Assembly: GCA_963969395.1 (NCBI GenBank)
Contig: OZ017796.1
Coordinates: 7,318,501-7,382,500 of the forward strand
Direction: 5' to 3'
Source: Pseudoscleropodium purum
Taxonomy: Eukaryota; Streptophyta; Bryopsida; Hypnales; Brachytheciaceae
DNA: 64,000 bases
Notes under the pieces: generated by a model
Database searches by the model: none
Told to the model about the DNA's origin: nothing
Seen by the model: only the letters and a program-made list of their open reading frames with translations
Program-made: the position numbers and the translations under genes
Part shown: in pieces, positions 12,777 through 25,200 of the stretch
Layout of the letters: each line of letters starts with the position of its first letter
How positions within the stretch are numbered: the first letter of the stretch is position 1

Positions 12777-15700
12777 ATGGCCGAGCTCGCACACTACCTG
12801 GAGCATCACCATGGCCTCACCATCACGCTCTCCCCCACCAAAGGCCGCTGCCTGCTCGCCCATCGCCCCTTCCGCCGAGGTACCGCCCCTCCCTTCCCTC
12901 CCCTTCCCAAATTGACTTGCTTTCAACCTGGCTTTGTTGCAGATTTAAAATCTAAAATGAAATAGGGTTGTTGCAGGCGATCAGATCTTCCAACAGGAGC
13001 CCTACGTCGCCACTTTGGATGCGACCTCGCAATCCTGTCGCTGCGATCGATGCTACCGCCAGGGGGAGCCGCTCCGGCGATGTAGCGCTTGCAAGACCGT
13101 GTTCTACTGCTCGGTCGAGTGCCAGGTGCTCGCATCCTTGCTTGCTCACTCGTTTTCTTACTTCTCGAGAGATAGGAGTTTGTGCATTGTAAAGCTCTTG
13201 CGTAATTTCATGTTGTTATTTCATGTAATGAGCCCGTGCCTTCGTAATGGCTACCACAATTTGTAAGGGAAAGTAAACCTAATTGTCTCCCTCCAATCTT
13301 TGTTCACAGCTACGACAATTGAAAAGCCAATCGAGGTGGCCAAATCAATTTACATAACGCAGCAAACACATGCCTCCACCTAATGATCCATTTATTCTGA
13401 TTACTAGAACCCTAATCCTATCCTGGTCAAAAAGTATGTAATTACCTTAAACGAGTGAAATTGTTCATAGACAGGTGAAAGATAATTCTGATTCAAATTA
13501 TGAATGTGTTCGTAAACATGTAATCAAACCATGCATTTGCTATTTGCTTTCGCAGCGGAAGGAGTGGGGTTCTCACAAATTCGAATGTGCGATACTAGTG
13601 AGGCTTTCCAAGGAACAGAAGCGCAGTCCTACCTCGACCTTGCGTTTAGCGCTTCGTCTTCTGATTAAGCGAAGGTTGCAAGCAGAGAAGGTGAGCATGT
13701 TTGTGTTGTCATCATCCCTTAGTCTCTGTCTACACACCAACTCAAGGCAGGACGCTTAGAATGCCAATTTTGGCGATGATTGTAGTTAGATTGGTCACTT
13801 TCTAAAATTTTTATGTTAGCAAATGATAGACGATTCCACCGCACTAAAGAATCTGTTGTTTAGATTCTGCATGCTAAAGTTATGAAGGTTCAAAGCTTTA
13901 TTAGTAGGTTGTCAAAAACCGACATTATACTGATCTTTGGGTGGTTTCATCAATATGTGCCCATTGTCTAAGATTTAATGTCAGTGGCAATTATGGGTAT
14001 CCTACCATGTCTAAACCCCGAAACATACGGGCTTACTATTAAACTGTTAAATCTTGATATATTTGTAGGAAAAAGTACCTAAAATGACCGTCAGTACTTT
14101 CTTTTGTGTTCAAAGCAGTAGAAAGAAATGATTTAGGAAGCGCCCAGGACGGTCGTAAAAATAGCATGTGGAAAATACAGTGTGAACTACAACATTTTGA
14201 TTGGAAAAGACATGTTTAGAAAGATACTATAATTAGATCTTCTTCTTGGGAATTGTTTCTATTGTTTTTTCATGCTCTACGGGGTTATTTTTTCTATACG
14301 TTACTGTATTCCCAATCGATCTTACTTGTGTGGTGTCCTCTGCCTGTAGTAGGGTTTGCCGATGACAGCAGTCGACAATTATCAAGTCTGCGAGGCTTTG
14401 CCTACACGTATCCTCCATGCACTGCCTTGGAAACGTTTTGCATTATTCTTTGACCAACAATCAAGGTTGATAATTACTGGAGAGTGTTAGACCTTCACGC
14501 GTAATGCAGACATGTCAGAGACAGGTGAGGATCGATTAGTGATGTATGCGCAGATGGCTAGTTTAGTGCAACAAATGGTGGTTCCAGACAAAGTGGATTT
14601 GAAAGACGTTACGCAAATAATCTGTAGGGTAAGCACTCGCAAGTTCCATTTTTTAAAAACTTTGAATTACAGAATGTGAAACAATTTACTCCCATGTCGT
14701 GTATTTGATGTATTCGTTTGATTATGTTTGATCTATGACAAACTTGTATGTGTACAGTTTGCTTGCAATGCTCATACAATCTGCGACGAGGAAGTGAGGC
14801 CTTTGGGTACAGGACTCTATCCTGTCATATCGATCATTAACCACAGGTTTGTTAAAGATTTGAAATATTCTATGCCATTTGAATTGGTCTAAGTAATGTG
14901 TACGTGCTGGGGAGTCTTCTGCGTAGGAAGTGGTTTGGTGCACTGAGATTCGCTAAAGAGCTTTACCTAATGTTGTTTGTATGATCTCCAGCTGCCTTCC
15001 GAGTGCCGTCCTTCATTTTGATGGAAGTCGTGCTGCCGTGCGAGCTTTAGGTGACATAAAAGAGGGGACTGAGGTGAGGTTCCTTGTGTATTAATTTACC
15101 ATTATAGGTTAAATCTACACTTGGGTGGTGGTCATGCGTTGAACACCTTGCTACTTTTGCCAAATCCTCTAGTGTATTTTGGATTACTCTATGATGCAGT
15201 GCGTTGTGACATGGATGAAGATCAAATGATAGATTGCCTTCTTTTCGTTATTGACTCGCATGCTTTGGATTTGCTGGACAGATTACCATTAGTTATGTGG
15301 AATTGGCAGCCAGTACAACTGCTCGGAGGAAGGCTCTTCGGGACCAATACTACTTCGATTGTAATTGCATCCGCTGTAGCCGACTGGTATGTATCGACAA
15401 GATGCTCTATCTTCGGGAAAGTGCATCTTGTTTATTTGCAGCGCACGGCTTGTGGTATTCGATTCGTGGCTTAGAAGCCATTTTTGTTAATTTACTTTTT
15501 TCTTTTCTTTGTGGCAAAGAGAATACTTTTGTCAAGTTTATCTGATTTTATCAGGCAACTGGTAAGGGGAACATCTTCTATTAGGTGCATGTGCCATCGT
15601 TTGTAAGTTGTATGGGACTCGGTACTCTTTGGAAGGATTGACATTATATTGGTTTCCATGGCAGGGTTCACCTGCAGGCTCCAGGGAGGATGCATATCTT

Positions 15701-17393
15701 GAAGGATACAGGTGTGTTAACTCGAATTGTGACGGACCTTTAGTTGCAGAGCTAGGTAAGGGTCCTCGTCTCAATTCCTCAAGATGCAATTTTTTGAACT
15801 CACCCTCGTTTTAAGTTGCCTTATTGTCTCAATATTTGTGTTTTCAGGATGTGACAAGATTACTTGTGAGACTTGTGGAAGCAATCGTGATGAGCAAGAA
15901 GCCAAGACTCTTGCCAGGGAGGTTGAATTGAAGGCCTTGGAAGCATCCAGTGTGTGTTCTGCTGGCAGTATCCCCTTTCTTTGAACATGTTTGTCAACGC
16001 CCCTCTCAATCGTTAAGATTATTGATTTTGCTAAATATTTCTTGATTTCATTTTCAAATATTGCCATCAAAGTTATGATCACTTTCGTCTTTAAGTTCGT
16101 AGGAACAACATCTGTGATATGCACGTGTAGTAGCTATCCTTATTTTATACTTCTTCTGAGGTATGTAGTGTTAATTTTTTCTAACATTCCTTATGGTTAT
16201 ATTGAAATTGAAATCACAAGAACATGTGTCGTAAGGCCTTAATTTGAAAGACCTTGAGACTGCGCGGAGGCTATACATAGAGGTGGAAGCCTTACAGTTA
16301 AAATTGTGGCATAAAAAGTCAGTTTATCTGCTACGAACACATGATGCTCTTTTAAAGGTGTGTGACTCAACCATTGTACGCTCAACTAATCTTTTGAACT
16401 GCTAGCGTAGAGCTGAGTCCTCTGACTGCCTCTCAAAGATTTGACGTCCATGTGGGCAGATCTGCATGGAAATGAAGGATTGGACAGAAGCGTTGAACTA
16501 CTGCCAGAGCACTATTCCAGCTTATGAACGTAAGTTCTCTTGTTCTGCTTAAATTTCGACCAGCTACACCCAAAACTGGAAGTACTGTGGGTGGTACTTT
16601 TTGCGAAGAAGTTTCTCTCCACTCCCCAAACCTCTACGTATGTGAATAAATCTTTGTGGTTTGACGATTTTGCAATTCGCAGTATATTTTGTGGCGCCGA
16701 AATGTCAATCCCTCAGTTATTACGACATTTGGTTTACTGATTTCGATATGGCTGTATACAATGGGTTGGTTGTATAACTGATTTGATTTTCGGTTGGTGT
16801 GGATGATGAGCAACAGAAGCCTATCCTCCATTCTCTCCGCTCCTTGGACTTCAATATTTTACGCTTGGAAAGCTTCAATGGTAAGGCACTGACATCTTGC
16901 TATTTGCATTTTTTGAAAGTCGATTTTGTGTGTAGCTATGCAATTCCAGTGCGCTTACAAGTCTTTGCAGAAGGTATGTCTAATAGCATCCAAATGAGCA
17001 TATTATTTCCCTACCTTTTTTGCTGACAATTGATATAGGATTCCAGTGCGTCTTTGCATGTTTTTTTGGATACTATCATTCTATGAACTATGAGTTCTCA
17101 AAGTGCTGATTATAGGTTTAATCAAAATCAAAATCAACTCTTCGACCATGGCTCTACGATGTATATTATAGCGAAGAATCTATACGGTTGCAATTGGGTG
17201 TCGTTTCCTTACATGTGATGGTGGTACATGCAGGCTTCTAGGATACTTGGCGGAGGCAATTCATTCATTAGAGAAGGCATATTCTGTTCTTCAGGTAACT
17301 CATGGATCAAAAGCTAGCCTTGTTATGAGCCTCTCTTCTACTCTGCAAGAGGCTCATGCAGAAGTTGCGTACAAGGGCTCCTTGGTAGATTGA
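12777..17393 (+). CDS. ASHR1: SMYD/SET-domain protein, ASHR1-type (14 exons, 476 aa)
   Basis: Putative histone-lysine N-methyltransferase of the plant ASHR1 (SMYD-like) class. Exons I could join on GT-AG sites: 12777-12879, 12977-13125, 13556-13690, 14353-14407, 14510-14628, 14758-14846, 14992-15073, 15282-15386, 15665-15755, 15848-15949, 16251-16357, 16460-16529, 16817-16880, 17234-17393. The sum is 1431 nt, in phase, and ends in TGA; Arabidopsis ASHR1 is about 480 aa. The SET N-lobe (residues about 20-45) is split from the SET core by a MYND zinc finger with ligands C57, C60, C70, C73, C79, C83, H91 and C95. The core has NHSC at 215-218 and ISY at 247-249; a post-SET CxCxxC is at 271-276. 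A TPR-like helical C-terminus (about 340-476) follows. The canonical NHSCxPN motif reads NHSCLPS here. The exon 10/11 junction is the least certain. The gene converges on the pTAC5-like gene. Confidence 0.92.
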
Positions 17394-17935
17394 GTTCGTC
17401 AGAGGATCTGGAGTAAAAACTGAGGTCACTTTATGAAACAAAAGTTTGGGTAAAATTTGGGGTGGCAAAAATTCAAGAAGTACAGCTGAAGTTTGTGGAA
17501 GCATGATAAACCGAGCTACTTTAATACCAGCCTTTGTATTTTGCCTTTCATCACTGAGGGGAACCTTTTGCCTGCGGTGTAACTTTTATTGATTTATCAA
17601 GAACCAAATCATTAATGACATCACTGTATATCAGTCCGTTTTGTTATCAAGAAGTTAGAAATTATACTTTGATTCAAACTAATAACTCAAAATGAAAAAA
17701 CTTGTTAAAATTAGTTTTGGCAACAGTAATTACCCGGAAAAGTGTAGTTCACATGGCATCCGGAGACTTTCAAAGTTTGCGCTGAGGTAACGCACGTTGC
17801 GTACCTTGAACTGCGAATGTCGACAAGCAAGCCAACACGACGCCCTTTAGTCTGCCTTGCAAATCCCACAGACTGGAGCTCACGGGCATCCACGGTTTCC
17901 TCGACACGAGGACAACAAGAGGAGGGACAAGACAA
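17394..17935. other. Convergent intergenic region, 3' flank of ASHR1-like gene
   Basis: Likely holds the ASHR1-like 3' UTR. No further coding frame is supported. Confidence 0.5.
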
Positions 17936-18540
17936 AAGGTTTACAATGCTCTATATATCACATCCTCTACTTTAAAACTATACAGGAAACAGCAGTGAGT
18001 GAACTCAGGACTACACTACTGCAGGAGGGACCACGCACAATGTTACTACACCAGATCAGGAATGTAAGAGGCGCATCATTCTACAACAAGAATGCGAGGT
18101 CCGAACAATGGTGCAGGCAAGAGGAACATCAAACCAGAGAAGTATCGGCAGCAGCACCTCGCCCTCAGCAAACATAACAGGGAACACCACGAGATTTTCA
18201 ATGCTTTACATATCATGTCCTGCACTCCAGAGTTCTTCAGTCCGTACGCATGATAACCCATTTACAAGATCTACAACGGAAGAATTGAAGGCAAGAGGAA
18301 TGGGAGAAGTTATCAATGTTGCAGGCGAGAGGGACATCAAGCCGGAATAGCATCCGCAGCAGAGCCTCGCTCTAAGCAAACATGACAGGAAATGCCGAGA
18401 GATTTACAATGCTTTATATATCACATCCTGTAATTTACAACTCTTCAGTCACTACTGCCTAAAGCACGAGTGACCCATATACAAATCTACAACCGGAGAT
18501 CTGAAAGGCAGGAGGCGCATGAATCAATCAGGAAGAGGAA
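17936..18540. repeat. Three degenerate tandem units (about 210-250 bp) downstream of pTAC5-like gene
   Basis: Units start near 17936, 18186 and 18398. Each begins with a variant of TTTACAATGCTNTATATATCACATCCT and includes GCAGGCRAGAGGRACATCAA-type and GCAAACATRACAGG-type words. Divergence is high, so the array is old. It lies in the 3' flank or UTR of the pTAC5-like gene; open frames across it are not conserved between units. Confidence 0.65.
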
Positions 18541-18569
18541 TGCGAGATGCAAACAATGCAAGATGAGCA

Positions 18570-19859
18570 CTAAACAGGAGCAGGAACAACCCCTTTTCCC
18601 AAGCAAACGTCACAGGGAGTGGCACCGGAGCCCTCGCAATAGGGGCACTTGGCACCCTCCTCCACCCAGTCCAGAAACTGGTCCTCCACATTCAATTCCC
18701 CAGTGCCTTCGCATTCCGTGCACATGCACACGCCTTCTCCCTTGCAGGAGAAGCACTTCTCCTCCGACTTTGGCGCCGCAGATTGAGCTCCATTGCCCGT
18801 GGTCTCTCGTGGTCGTGGTCGCAATCGCCCGGGCTCCTCCCAGCGATTCTCGCCCAGCAGAAACACTCTGCGATTGGCAGCCATTTCGCCGTCTTGTGTG
18901 TTCTCCACGTCTCTCTTGTCTTCCGCAAACGTCTTCTTGTGCAACGAGTTGCTTCCCATTGTCGCCGCGGGTGGCGCTTTCCAGGGCTCTGATTGCTGGG
19001 CCGTGGACGTTCGTCCGTTTGCATTAGGGTTTGGTGCATTAGGGTTTGGATTCTCCTCGCCAAATAAGATGTCCAGAAGCGCGGGCGACGCCACGCCGTC
19101 CTCTCGCACACCCAGAGTTGCCTGCCACGTTTTCACGGCCGCTTCAGTGCCGTCCGCGAACATTGAATACTCAATGTCCTCTTCTCCGGAGTAAAACCCT
19201 AATGCTTCCAACGCTTCTTGCAGCGCTTGCACCTCATCCCCTTCGGCACCTTTTCGTAATTCAGTTCGCGGACGCATTGGCGCAACTCCCGACGGTGCTT
19301 CCGTCATTAAATCAATAGAAAATTCCGACATCGAAGGAATCGAAGGCGACGGGGAAACTCTACTCTCGTCGGAGCTAAACGACGCCATGCTTACATGATC
19401 CGAAACCGACACAGAATCCGCAAGTTCCTGTTCCACGAATTCGATGTTAGGTCGAATCTCCATCTCCATCTCCCTCTCCTCCGCGGGGAACGATTGCACG
19501 AGCTCCTTCAAACTGGCCACCACGGCGGGAAGCGATCGACGGTCGTGGACTTGACCACGGAGCTGCTCCACCTCACGCTTCAGATGCGCGAGCTCATCAG
19601 CCATGAGACGCCGCTCGGAATGCCATCGTTCCTCCTCGCGTATCCACCTCTGCTCCTCACGCAACCAACGCTGCTCCTCGCGAAGCCACCGCTGCTCCTC
19701 GGCGTCGCCTCCTGAGGTCGTTGCGCGAGGGCGGAAGCGAACCAACGGAGAATGGTAGAATAAGGCTTTTGATGCGAAATGTAAAACCGCAGGGGAATGG
19801 GGAACCCACGAGCAGGGGCGCAAGGAGGACGACGACAGGACGAGTGCCGGCGACTCCAT
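18570..19859 (-). CDS. PTAC5: pTAC5-like plastid nucleoid protein (429 aa, single exon)
   Basis: Predicted plastid protein of the pTAC5 family. In Arabidopsis pTAC5 belongs to the plastid transcriptionally active chromosome and binds the small heat-shock protein HSP21 (family knowledge). Start chosen at the first ATG (19857-19859); the frame is open a little further upstream but has no earlier ATG. Residues 1-50 are Ser/Arg/Pro-rich with almost no acidic residues, a transit-peptide profile. A coiled coil spans about 53-105 and opens with three near-exact heptads of the EEQRWLR type. A peptidoglycan-binding-like fold follows at about 199-268. The C-terminus is a DnaJ-type zinc finger of four CxxCxGxG repeats (C369/C372, C380/C383, C405/C408, C416/C419). 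Residues 268-281 form an Asn-Pro repeat. No intron is needed. Confidence 0.9.
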   Translation of the reverse strand: MESPALVLSSSSLRPCSWVPHSPAVLHFASKALFYHSPLVRFRPRATTSGGDAEEQRWLREEQRWLREEQRWIREEERWHSERRLMADELAHLKREVEQLRGQVHDRRSLPAVVASLKELVQSFPAEEREMEMEIRPNIEFVEQELADSVSVSDHVSMASFSSDESRVSPSPSIPSMSEFSIDLMTEAPSGVAPMRPRTELRKGAEGDEVQALQEALEALGFYSGEEDIEYSMFADGTEAAVKTWQATLGVREDGVASPALLDILFGEENPNPNAPNPNANGRTSTAQQSEPWKAPPAATMGSNSLHKKTFAEDKRDVENTQDGEMAANRRVFLLGENRWEEPGRLRPRPRETTGNGAQSAAPKSEEKCFSCKGEGVCMCTECEGTGELNVEDQFLDWVEEGAKCPYCEGSGATPCDVCLGKGVVPAPV

Positions 19860-20369
19860 CAGGAGCGGCCCTCTCTGTGTTTGCTCGTTTCCCCAATTCA
19901 CAATCTGCGACTACAACAATGACAAGAACAAGAACACCAATGCGAAGCAAGTGGGCGGGCACGAATGGCGACGATTCAATAATGGCTGCGAAGCTACAAT
20001 CGAGAACAGCAACAATTTGCGCGACGATTCCACAGTTTCGAAGGGTCGCAGCAGTGAAATTCGTCAGGGCTTAAGGCTTATCCTGCGGCAGTGCTGCTTG
20101 CGAGACGACGGGACCTTCGGCTTTCTCTTCGTCGCTCTTTTCTATCCCGGCCTTCAGGGGGTCTAGTTTGTCTACTGCACTTGTTTTCGTCAATTCAGTT
20201 GGTCCCTTCCTTCAGTTGGTCCCTGCAATTGGTCCCAGGCACTTTGCTCATGGCATTTGGATGGAATAAGGTAGGAGGTCCTAAAATTGACCAAGGCTCT
20301 AAAAGTGTACTAAAAGTGTACTGCAAATCTAGTAATGCAATGGTACATTTTGCTTTCTTCATAACACTA
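19860..20369. other. 5' flank of the pTAC5-like gene
   Basis: GC-balanced stretch expected to hold the pTAC5-like promoter and leader (minus strand). No independent gene is supported. Confidence 0.5.
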
Positions 20370-20373
20370 TTAA

Positions 20374-20595
20374 CCCTTAAGTGCTGAGGTGGACGTTTTG
20401 TGTCCGATGAATGAGACAGAATCAAACTATATAGGATAGAAGTGCAACTATTCATCTTCAAAATTTGTTTTGGAAAGGGAAGTTCTCCTATAGTAGTTTG
20501 ACTTGCAATGACTACTTTTGCAATTTTGGAGGCTAGTGCTTCACATAGTAATAGAAAAGCACGATTTGGAGGGTCACCCCTTTAGCGTTTAAGGG
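20374..20595. mobile_element. piggyBac-like MITE (222 bp, TTAA target site)
   Basis: Flanked by TTAA on both sides (20370-20373 and 20596-20599). The left end is CCCTTAAGTGCT and the right end, read inward, is CCCTTAAACGCT, so the termini are inverted repeats starting CCC. TTAA duplications with CCC...GGG ends are the diagnostic pattern of piggyBac-type transposition. A diverged sister of nearly the same length lies at 62100-62319. No coding capacity. Confidence 0.7.
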
Positions 20596-20652
20596 TTAAA
20601 GGGCCTCCTGCCATGTAAGACCAATGGGCAAATATATATTTGGGTTGTATCC

Positions 20653-22284
20653 TGTCGCAGCACAGGGCAGGTCAATTCCCCATTATACTCACAAAAATCG
20701 CTCTAGAGTATAACTAAGTGACTCTAAAGATCGAACCCACGAGATCCTGTGAAGTATCTAGCTCTATTAAGCAGTTAAGCTAAGTCAGTATCCCAATCTT
20801 ACTTTCCGGTCCTAGATCTAGAACCAGAAATACCACCACACCGGATAACTATAGACCGGATTACTCCTTCTTCCGATCCTACTAACTATCCGGTCTGTAC
20901 AAATATCCAAATCCTAGGATCTTACAACTTCCGGTCCTGGAAATCCGTCCTGACCAATCCGGTCCGGATGGTCATCATGTATCCGTAATCCTATCCGATT
21001 TGGTTTTGCCTATGTTCACCATCAGAGGGGTTGTCGCTTACATTTGAGAGTGGTAGGCCCACCACTCCTTCCGTGACTTATAATGGCTGAAGACCCACTG
21101 TCCTACTTCCTAAACTCCTAAGCTAATCCGGATCCGGTTTGGTCCTTCACAACAACCCAGATAGCAATCCGGGTTGTAGGTCACACAAAGACCCCACACT
21201 CGACCCTCTCATACTACAACGACCTTGGTGCTACTTCCGATCCGTGCGAAGACAGGTGGTTACAAGTGTATCCGTCCGTTCCAACATCAACTAAAGTTCT
21301 TCCGTTTACCAACTAAGGCGGTAAGACCTCATAGGAGATTGGACACTCGACCGGATTTCCCACCCGGGAGTTCTAGCGCAGCTAAGGAATCCCTCCCTAC
21401 CCACCTAGCCTAACAACGGCTTTCTCACCCGGAATCTCAAACTCTAGACGTGCTGAGGAACTAAGTTCACTCCCAACTCTTAGATACCTACTCACATGCA
21501 CCTAGGATCGGAAAAGAAACACCAAGGGGAGAAATCACTCGCAAACCGGCTCGTACTATCTTAACTCCACATCATACAATCCTGTCGCGCTGGAGAGAGA
21601 CACACAATGAGGAGAAGAGAAAGGTACAAGAAATTTGCGAAGTGAAGACTCCCAGTTCCCATCGCAGTAACTGATTTATATACAAAGGGTAAAAACCCTA
21701 AAAGCACAAAAAGGAGCGGAAAACCCGTGGGGGTCCGCCGCCACCCTAATCTAACTTCCGGCTAACCTAATACTGTTGAGCCGGATCCGGATCCGGATCC
21801 GCTCCTACTCCTAACTGAAATCAAAATCCTATCTACTCTACAACCCTAGATCCTATTGTTGGGCTTCCGCTCTTCGGAACCAGCTCCTCGAAGACTTCAC
21901 TCAAGTTCCGGTTCCGTTCCCCCTCCGTAGGGTTAGATCCGGGTGAAGACTCCAGGTCGATTGTAATATCCGGTCTCGTGCCCGGATTCTCAGTCCGTGC
22001 AGACTTCTTGGACTCGGAAGTCCAATCCTTCCCACCCTTCGGAACGGTTGCATCCGGAAAGGAATCCGGTTCACCCATAATCCGGTCCTAGACCTAATCC
22101 GTGTGGCATTCCGTTTCCATCGATAGTTACTCTTGACCGGATTAGATCCAAGAGGTTCACTACTTCATGTTCTGAGCTAATTTTGAGTTTTCCTTCTCCA
22201 CCTAATCGGATCCAGTTCCCTAATGGCTAGTTTCCGTTCCTATTTTGGTGCATACTAAGAAAATCAAAATTTTAAGTTGCGACA
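20653..22284 (-). mobile_element. TGTCGCAGC-ended 3.3-kb family element, copy 1 (internally deleted)
   Basis: Perfect 5-bp target duplication TATCC (20648-20652 and 22285-22289). Termini are TGTCGCAGC at the left and TTGCGACA at the right. The full 3' half of the family is present, but only the last part of the ORF survives (21833-22078), joined directly to the 5' leader (22080 onward). The body is therefore 1.63 kb instead of 3.3 kb. The join occurs at a CCGGTTCA-type microhomology. It carries the tRNA-like module near its left end (minus orientation). Confidence 0.85.
21837..22078 (-). pseudogene. C-terminal remnant of the element ORF
   Basis: About 80 codons match the last 80 residues of the 552-aa ORF of copy 2 (shared GTRPDITIDLES, LSEVFEELVP and GSPTIGSRVV). 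The N-terminal 470 residues are missing through the internal deletion, so no functional product is expected. Confidence 0.85.
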
Positions 22285-22289
22285 TATCC

Positions 22290-25200
22290 ACACTCGGTAA
22301 TCTCCACAGGCAAAATCCACCAAAACTTTGAAATTTGTCTTGCCATATATGAGGAGGGTGCAACACTTTATGACTTGAACGAACTTGCAACAATATTCCA
22401 GCAAGCTACCCTTTTCAATCAAAGACACAAAGTTGTTACCATCTTCATTAGGTAGGAACATCCATGATTTTAGTTCTCTAAGGCTATTGATCAAAAACAA
22501 AGATGAAATATATACTTCCATATCCAGTACCTAGGGGAGAGTTGGGACACTAATGACTACTTTACCCACCAATCTCATATGGCAAGAGGTCCTAATGAAC
22601 TAGTTATGCACATTTACAAAGTGATGCTTTTAATGACCACTGCGCTTCATCTTGCAAAAGTTTGTAACTAAGTCCGTAAAGGTCCCAAAAATATGAAATG
22701 ACTTTGGTTAGATGCCAATTCCATTTTTCTTTTTGTTAAAATTTACTTAAAAATATTTCAAAAAGTTTAGCTTCCTCCAAAATGTAATCAACTATTAAAG
22801 AAATGCTTTTTGGACCTCTTTTGTTAGTTGAACAATACTTGTTCAAGCACTTTTTTGATTGCATGACACTTGTTCAAACTTACAAAACTAGATTAAAAAT
22901 TTGACAACCTCCATTTGCAACTTTGCAACTACATCAAGTGAATATTATTGTAACAATCTTGAAATTTGAACCATCATCATTTACATGATGCATGGTGAAA
23001 GATACTACAAACTTAGAAGAATTCATTGTATTTAAGATACTTTATGATATATTCATGGTTACAAGTGTTTAATCCACCTAAAAGATATGCATCTAAATTT
23101 TCCATCATTCTCATATACCATAATATCACATTATGGTACATTATCAAAATGCATCATTTGTTCATAAATTTTGAACCTATTTGATATGAATTTTTTGGGT
23201 TGCAAGCTTAAGACATAAATGTTTTAAGATTAAACCACCTAAAACCATTCATTTAAGTCAATGTGCATAGAGAGAGAGAGAGAGAGTCAAAATTGCAATT
23301 ATAGGCTATTCTTTATTTGTGACAAATGGAAATCACAATTTTTTTTTAAAAGTATTATATTTTTTGGAGACTATTTGTAAATTTAGTGAATTTTCAAAGT
23401 CAAGACTCAAAAAAAATTTAAAGTATCTTATACATGCATCTTTGAAAAGCCTTTAGATCTATTCTAAAAGCATTCATTGAAATCTCTATTATTTTTGCCA
23501 CTATGTTGAGCTGAAGACATTCTACATATTAGTAACACTAGGTAAGTAAACCCCAAAAGAATAGAATTCCTAAAACCAATGTTGTTGTATAATACTAGGA
23601 CCTATAAAGATATAAACTACCTATTGTATCATTCAAAGAATTTTGCATAATGTAGGATATAATTGGCATTTTAAACTTTGTAATATGCATAATTAAAATT
23701 GCATTCCAATGGAATCTCAATCAAATATCTTGGATGTTAATTTTTAAAAATTTAACATTATTTTTGCTAAACTTCTTTAGTTAAATTTCATAATTTTATA
23801 TGATAATCGATTGAAAACCATTAATGATCAATTATTAAAATTCAACTATATAGATATGTAGGAAACATCCATCCATACATCATTCCTTTTACAAAACATC
23901 TCAAAAAAGAATCTCAAATAAGTCTCAAAATACATACTATTGTTATGTCAATGTTCAAGTGCCAAATTCCCAAATTATTTTAATCAAATGCATAACTTGT
24001 ACTAAAACATGTCCAAAATTTGTTGACAATTTTTTTTTTTCTCAAGTAGTTATTGGCTACTTTTGAAGTGTACGATTACTTCCTAGAGCCACTGTATGTA
24101 TTGTCATTAGATTTTGGCAAAGTAGTCAATCATACCGTTATAATCGAAGGTAAGCCTACAAAACTAGTTGTAGCATGAGAAAGCAAAATAGCAAAATGGT
24201 CGCAGAAAGAGAATCTACTGTAGACAACGTCCTCGGTCAAACATCCTCATAAAGGCTCATCACTGCATGTAGAGGAACTTTACAAATAGAGGAATTTAAG
24301 ATCCCGAAGTGCTGATTATTACGTTATACGGTGGGTAACAAGAACACCTTTAATGGCGAAGATTCTGTACACCAGCAATATTGCAGAGAATGTCCACCAT
24401 GATTGCTCTGCTTCACAGGATGTTTCACTTTACCTGACAGTGTGTTAACCTGAGCATTTTCTCACACGGGATTGCAACTTTATTTGAGACCATGGGAGGT
24501 TTGGGTGTATTTCCGTGTAATCGCGTGGGAAATTCATATGCATGCCCTTGTTATCACACTAAGAATTTAGTTGAATTCCTCTGTCTCACTTTCCCGTGCA
24601 TAAGACTTCTCCTGTGCAGGGAAAAGTGTAGAGGGTGGCATGCATTGAGGATGTTTCTGTCTGCGATTGGAGTCAACTTTCTGAAGGTTACAAGTGAATT
24701 TCTGAGTGAGAAAATCTTATCAAACCAGAAAATCGTGTTCCAATACTGAGTCACCGATATTTCCAGGTGGACGGAGCGAGACAGGTTTCTGACTTGAATT
24801 GCAGTCAGATCGTCAGTGAAACTGCATGCAGGTGTTGGTCTAGCTTCCAGGAACTTCCCGACAGAAGCAAGCCAGGTGAACACTGAACAGGTTCTGTGCA
24901 CTCCATAACTTCATATTAACTTCCGATTCATCACAAATTTCAACAGTCTATCATTGGTTAAATTATCTAACACTCAGCATCGGTCGTCATTGTGACGCAT
25001 GTTCAACTGTCGACTTGTGATCTCAGCTGTGACGTCTACGTTCAGCTGTGATTAATTCTAGATTAGAATTCCAACACGGGATTATCTTTAGTTAGCCGTT
25101 TCATTTGTTTCAGAAAAACACACAAAAAAAACAAAAAAAACGGGATTAGTTGAGGATATGGAGGACTTTGCGGATGTCTGTACCATTGCGCGTACCTTGT

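Noticed and set aside
12541..13266. Several open frames around the first ASHR1 exons on both strands
   Set aside because: They overlap exons 1-2 in wrong frames or antisense and show no protein pattern.
19018..19060. Telomere-like TTAGGG words
   Set aside because: They lie within the coding Asn-Pro repeat of the pTAC5-like gene and are too few for an interstitial telomere.
18692..19962. Alternative long frames over the pTAC5-like gene
   Set aside because: Shadow frames of a GC-rich coding exon; only the 429-aa frame has domains.
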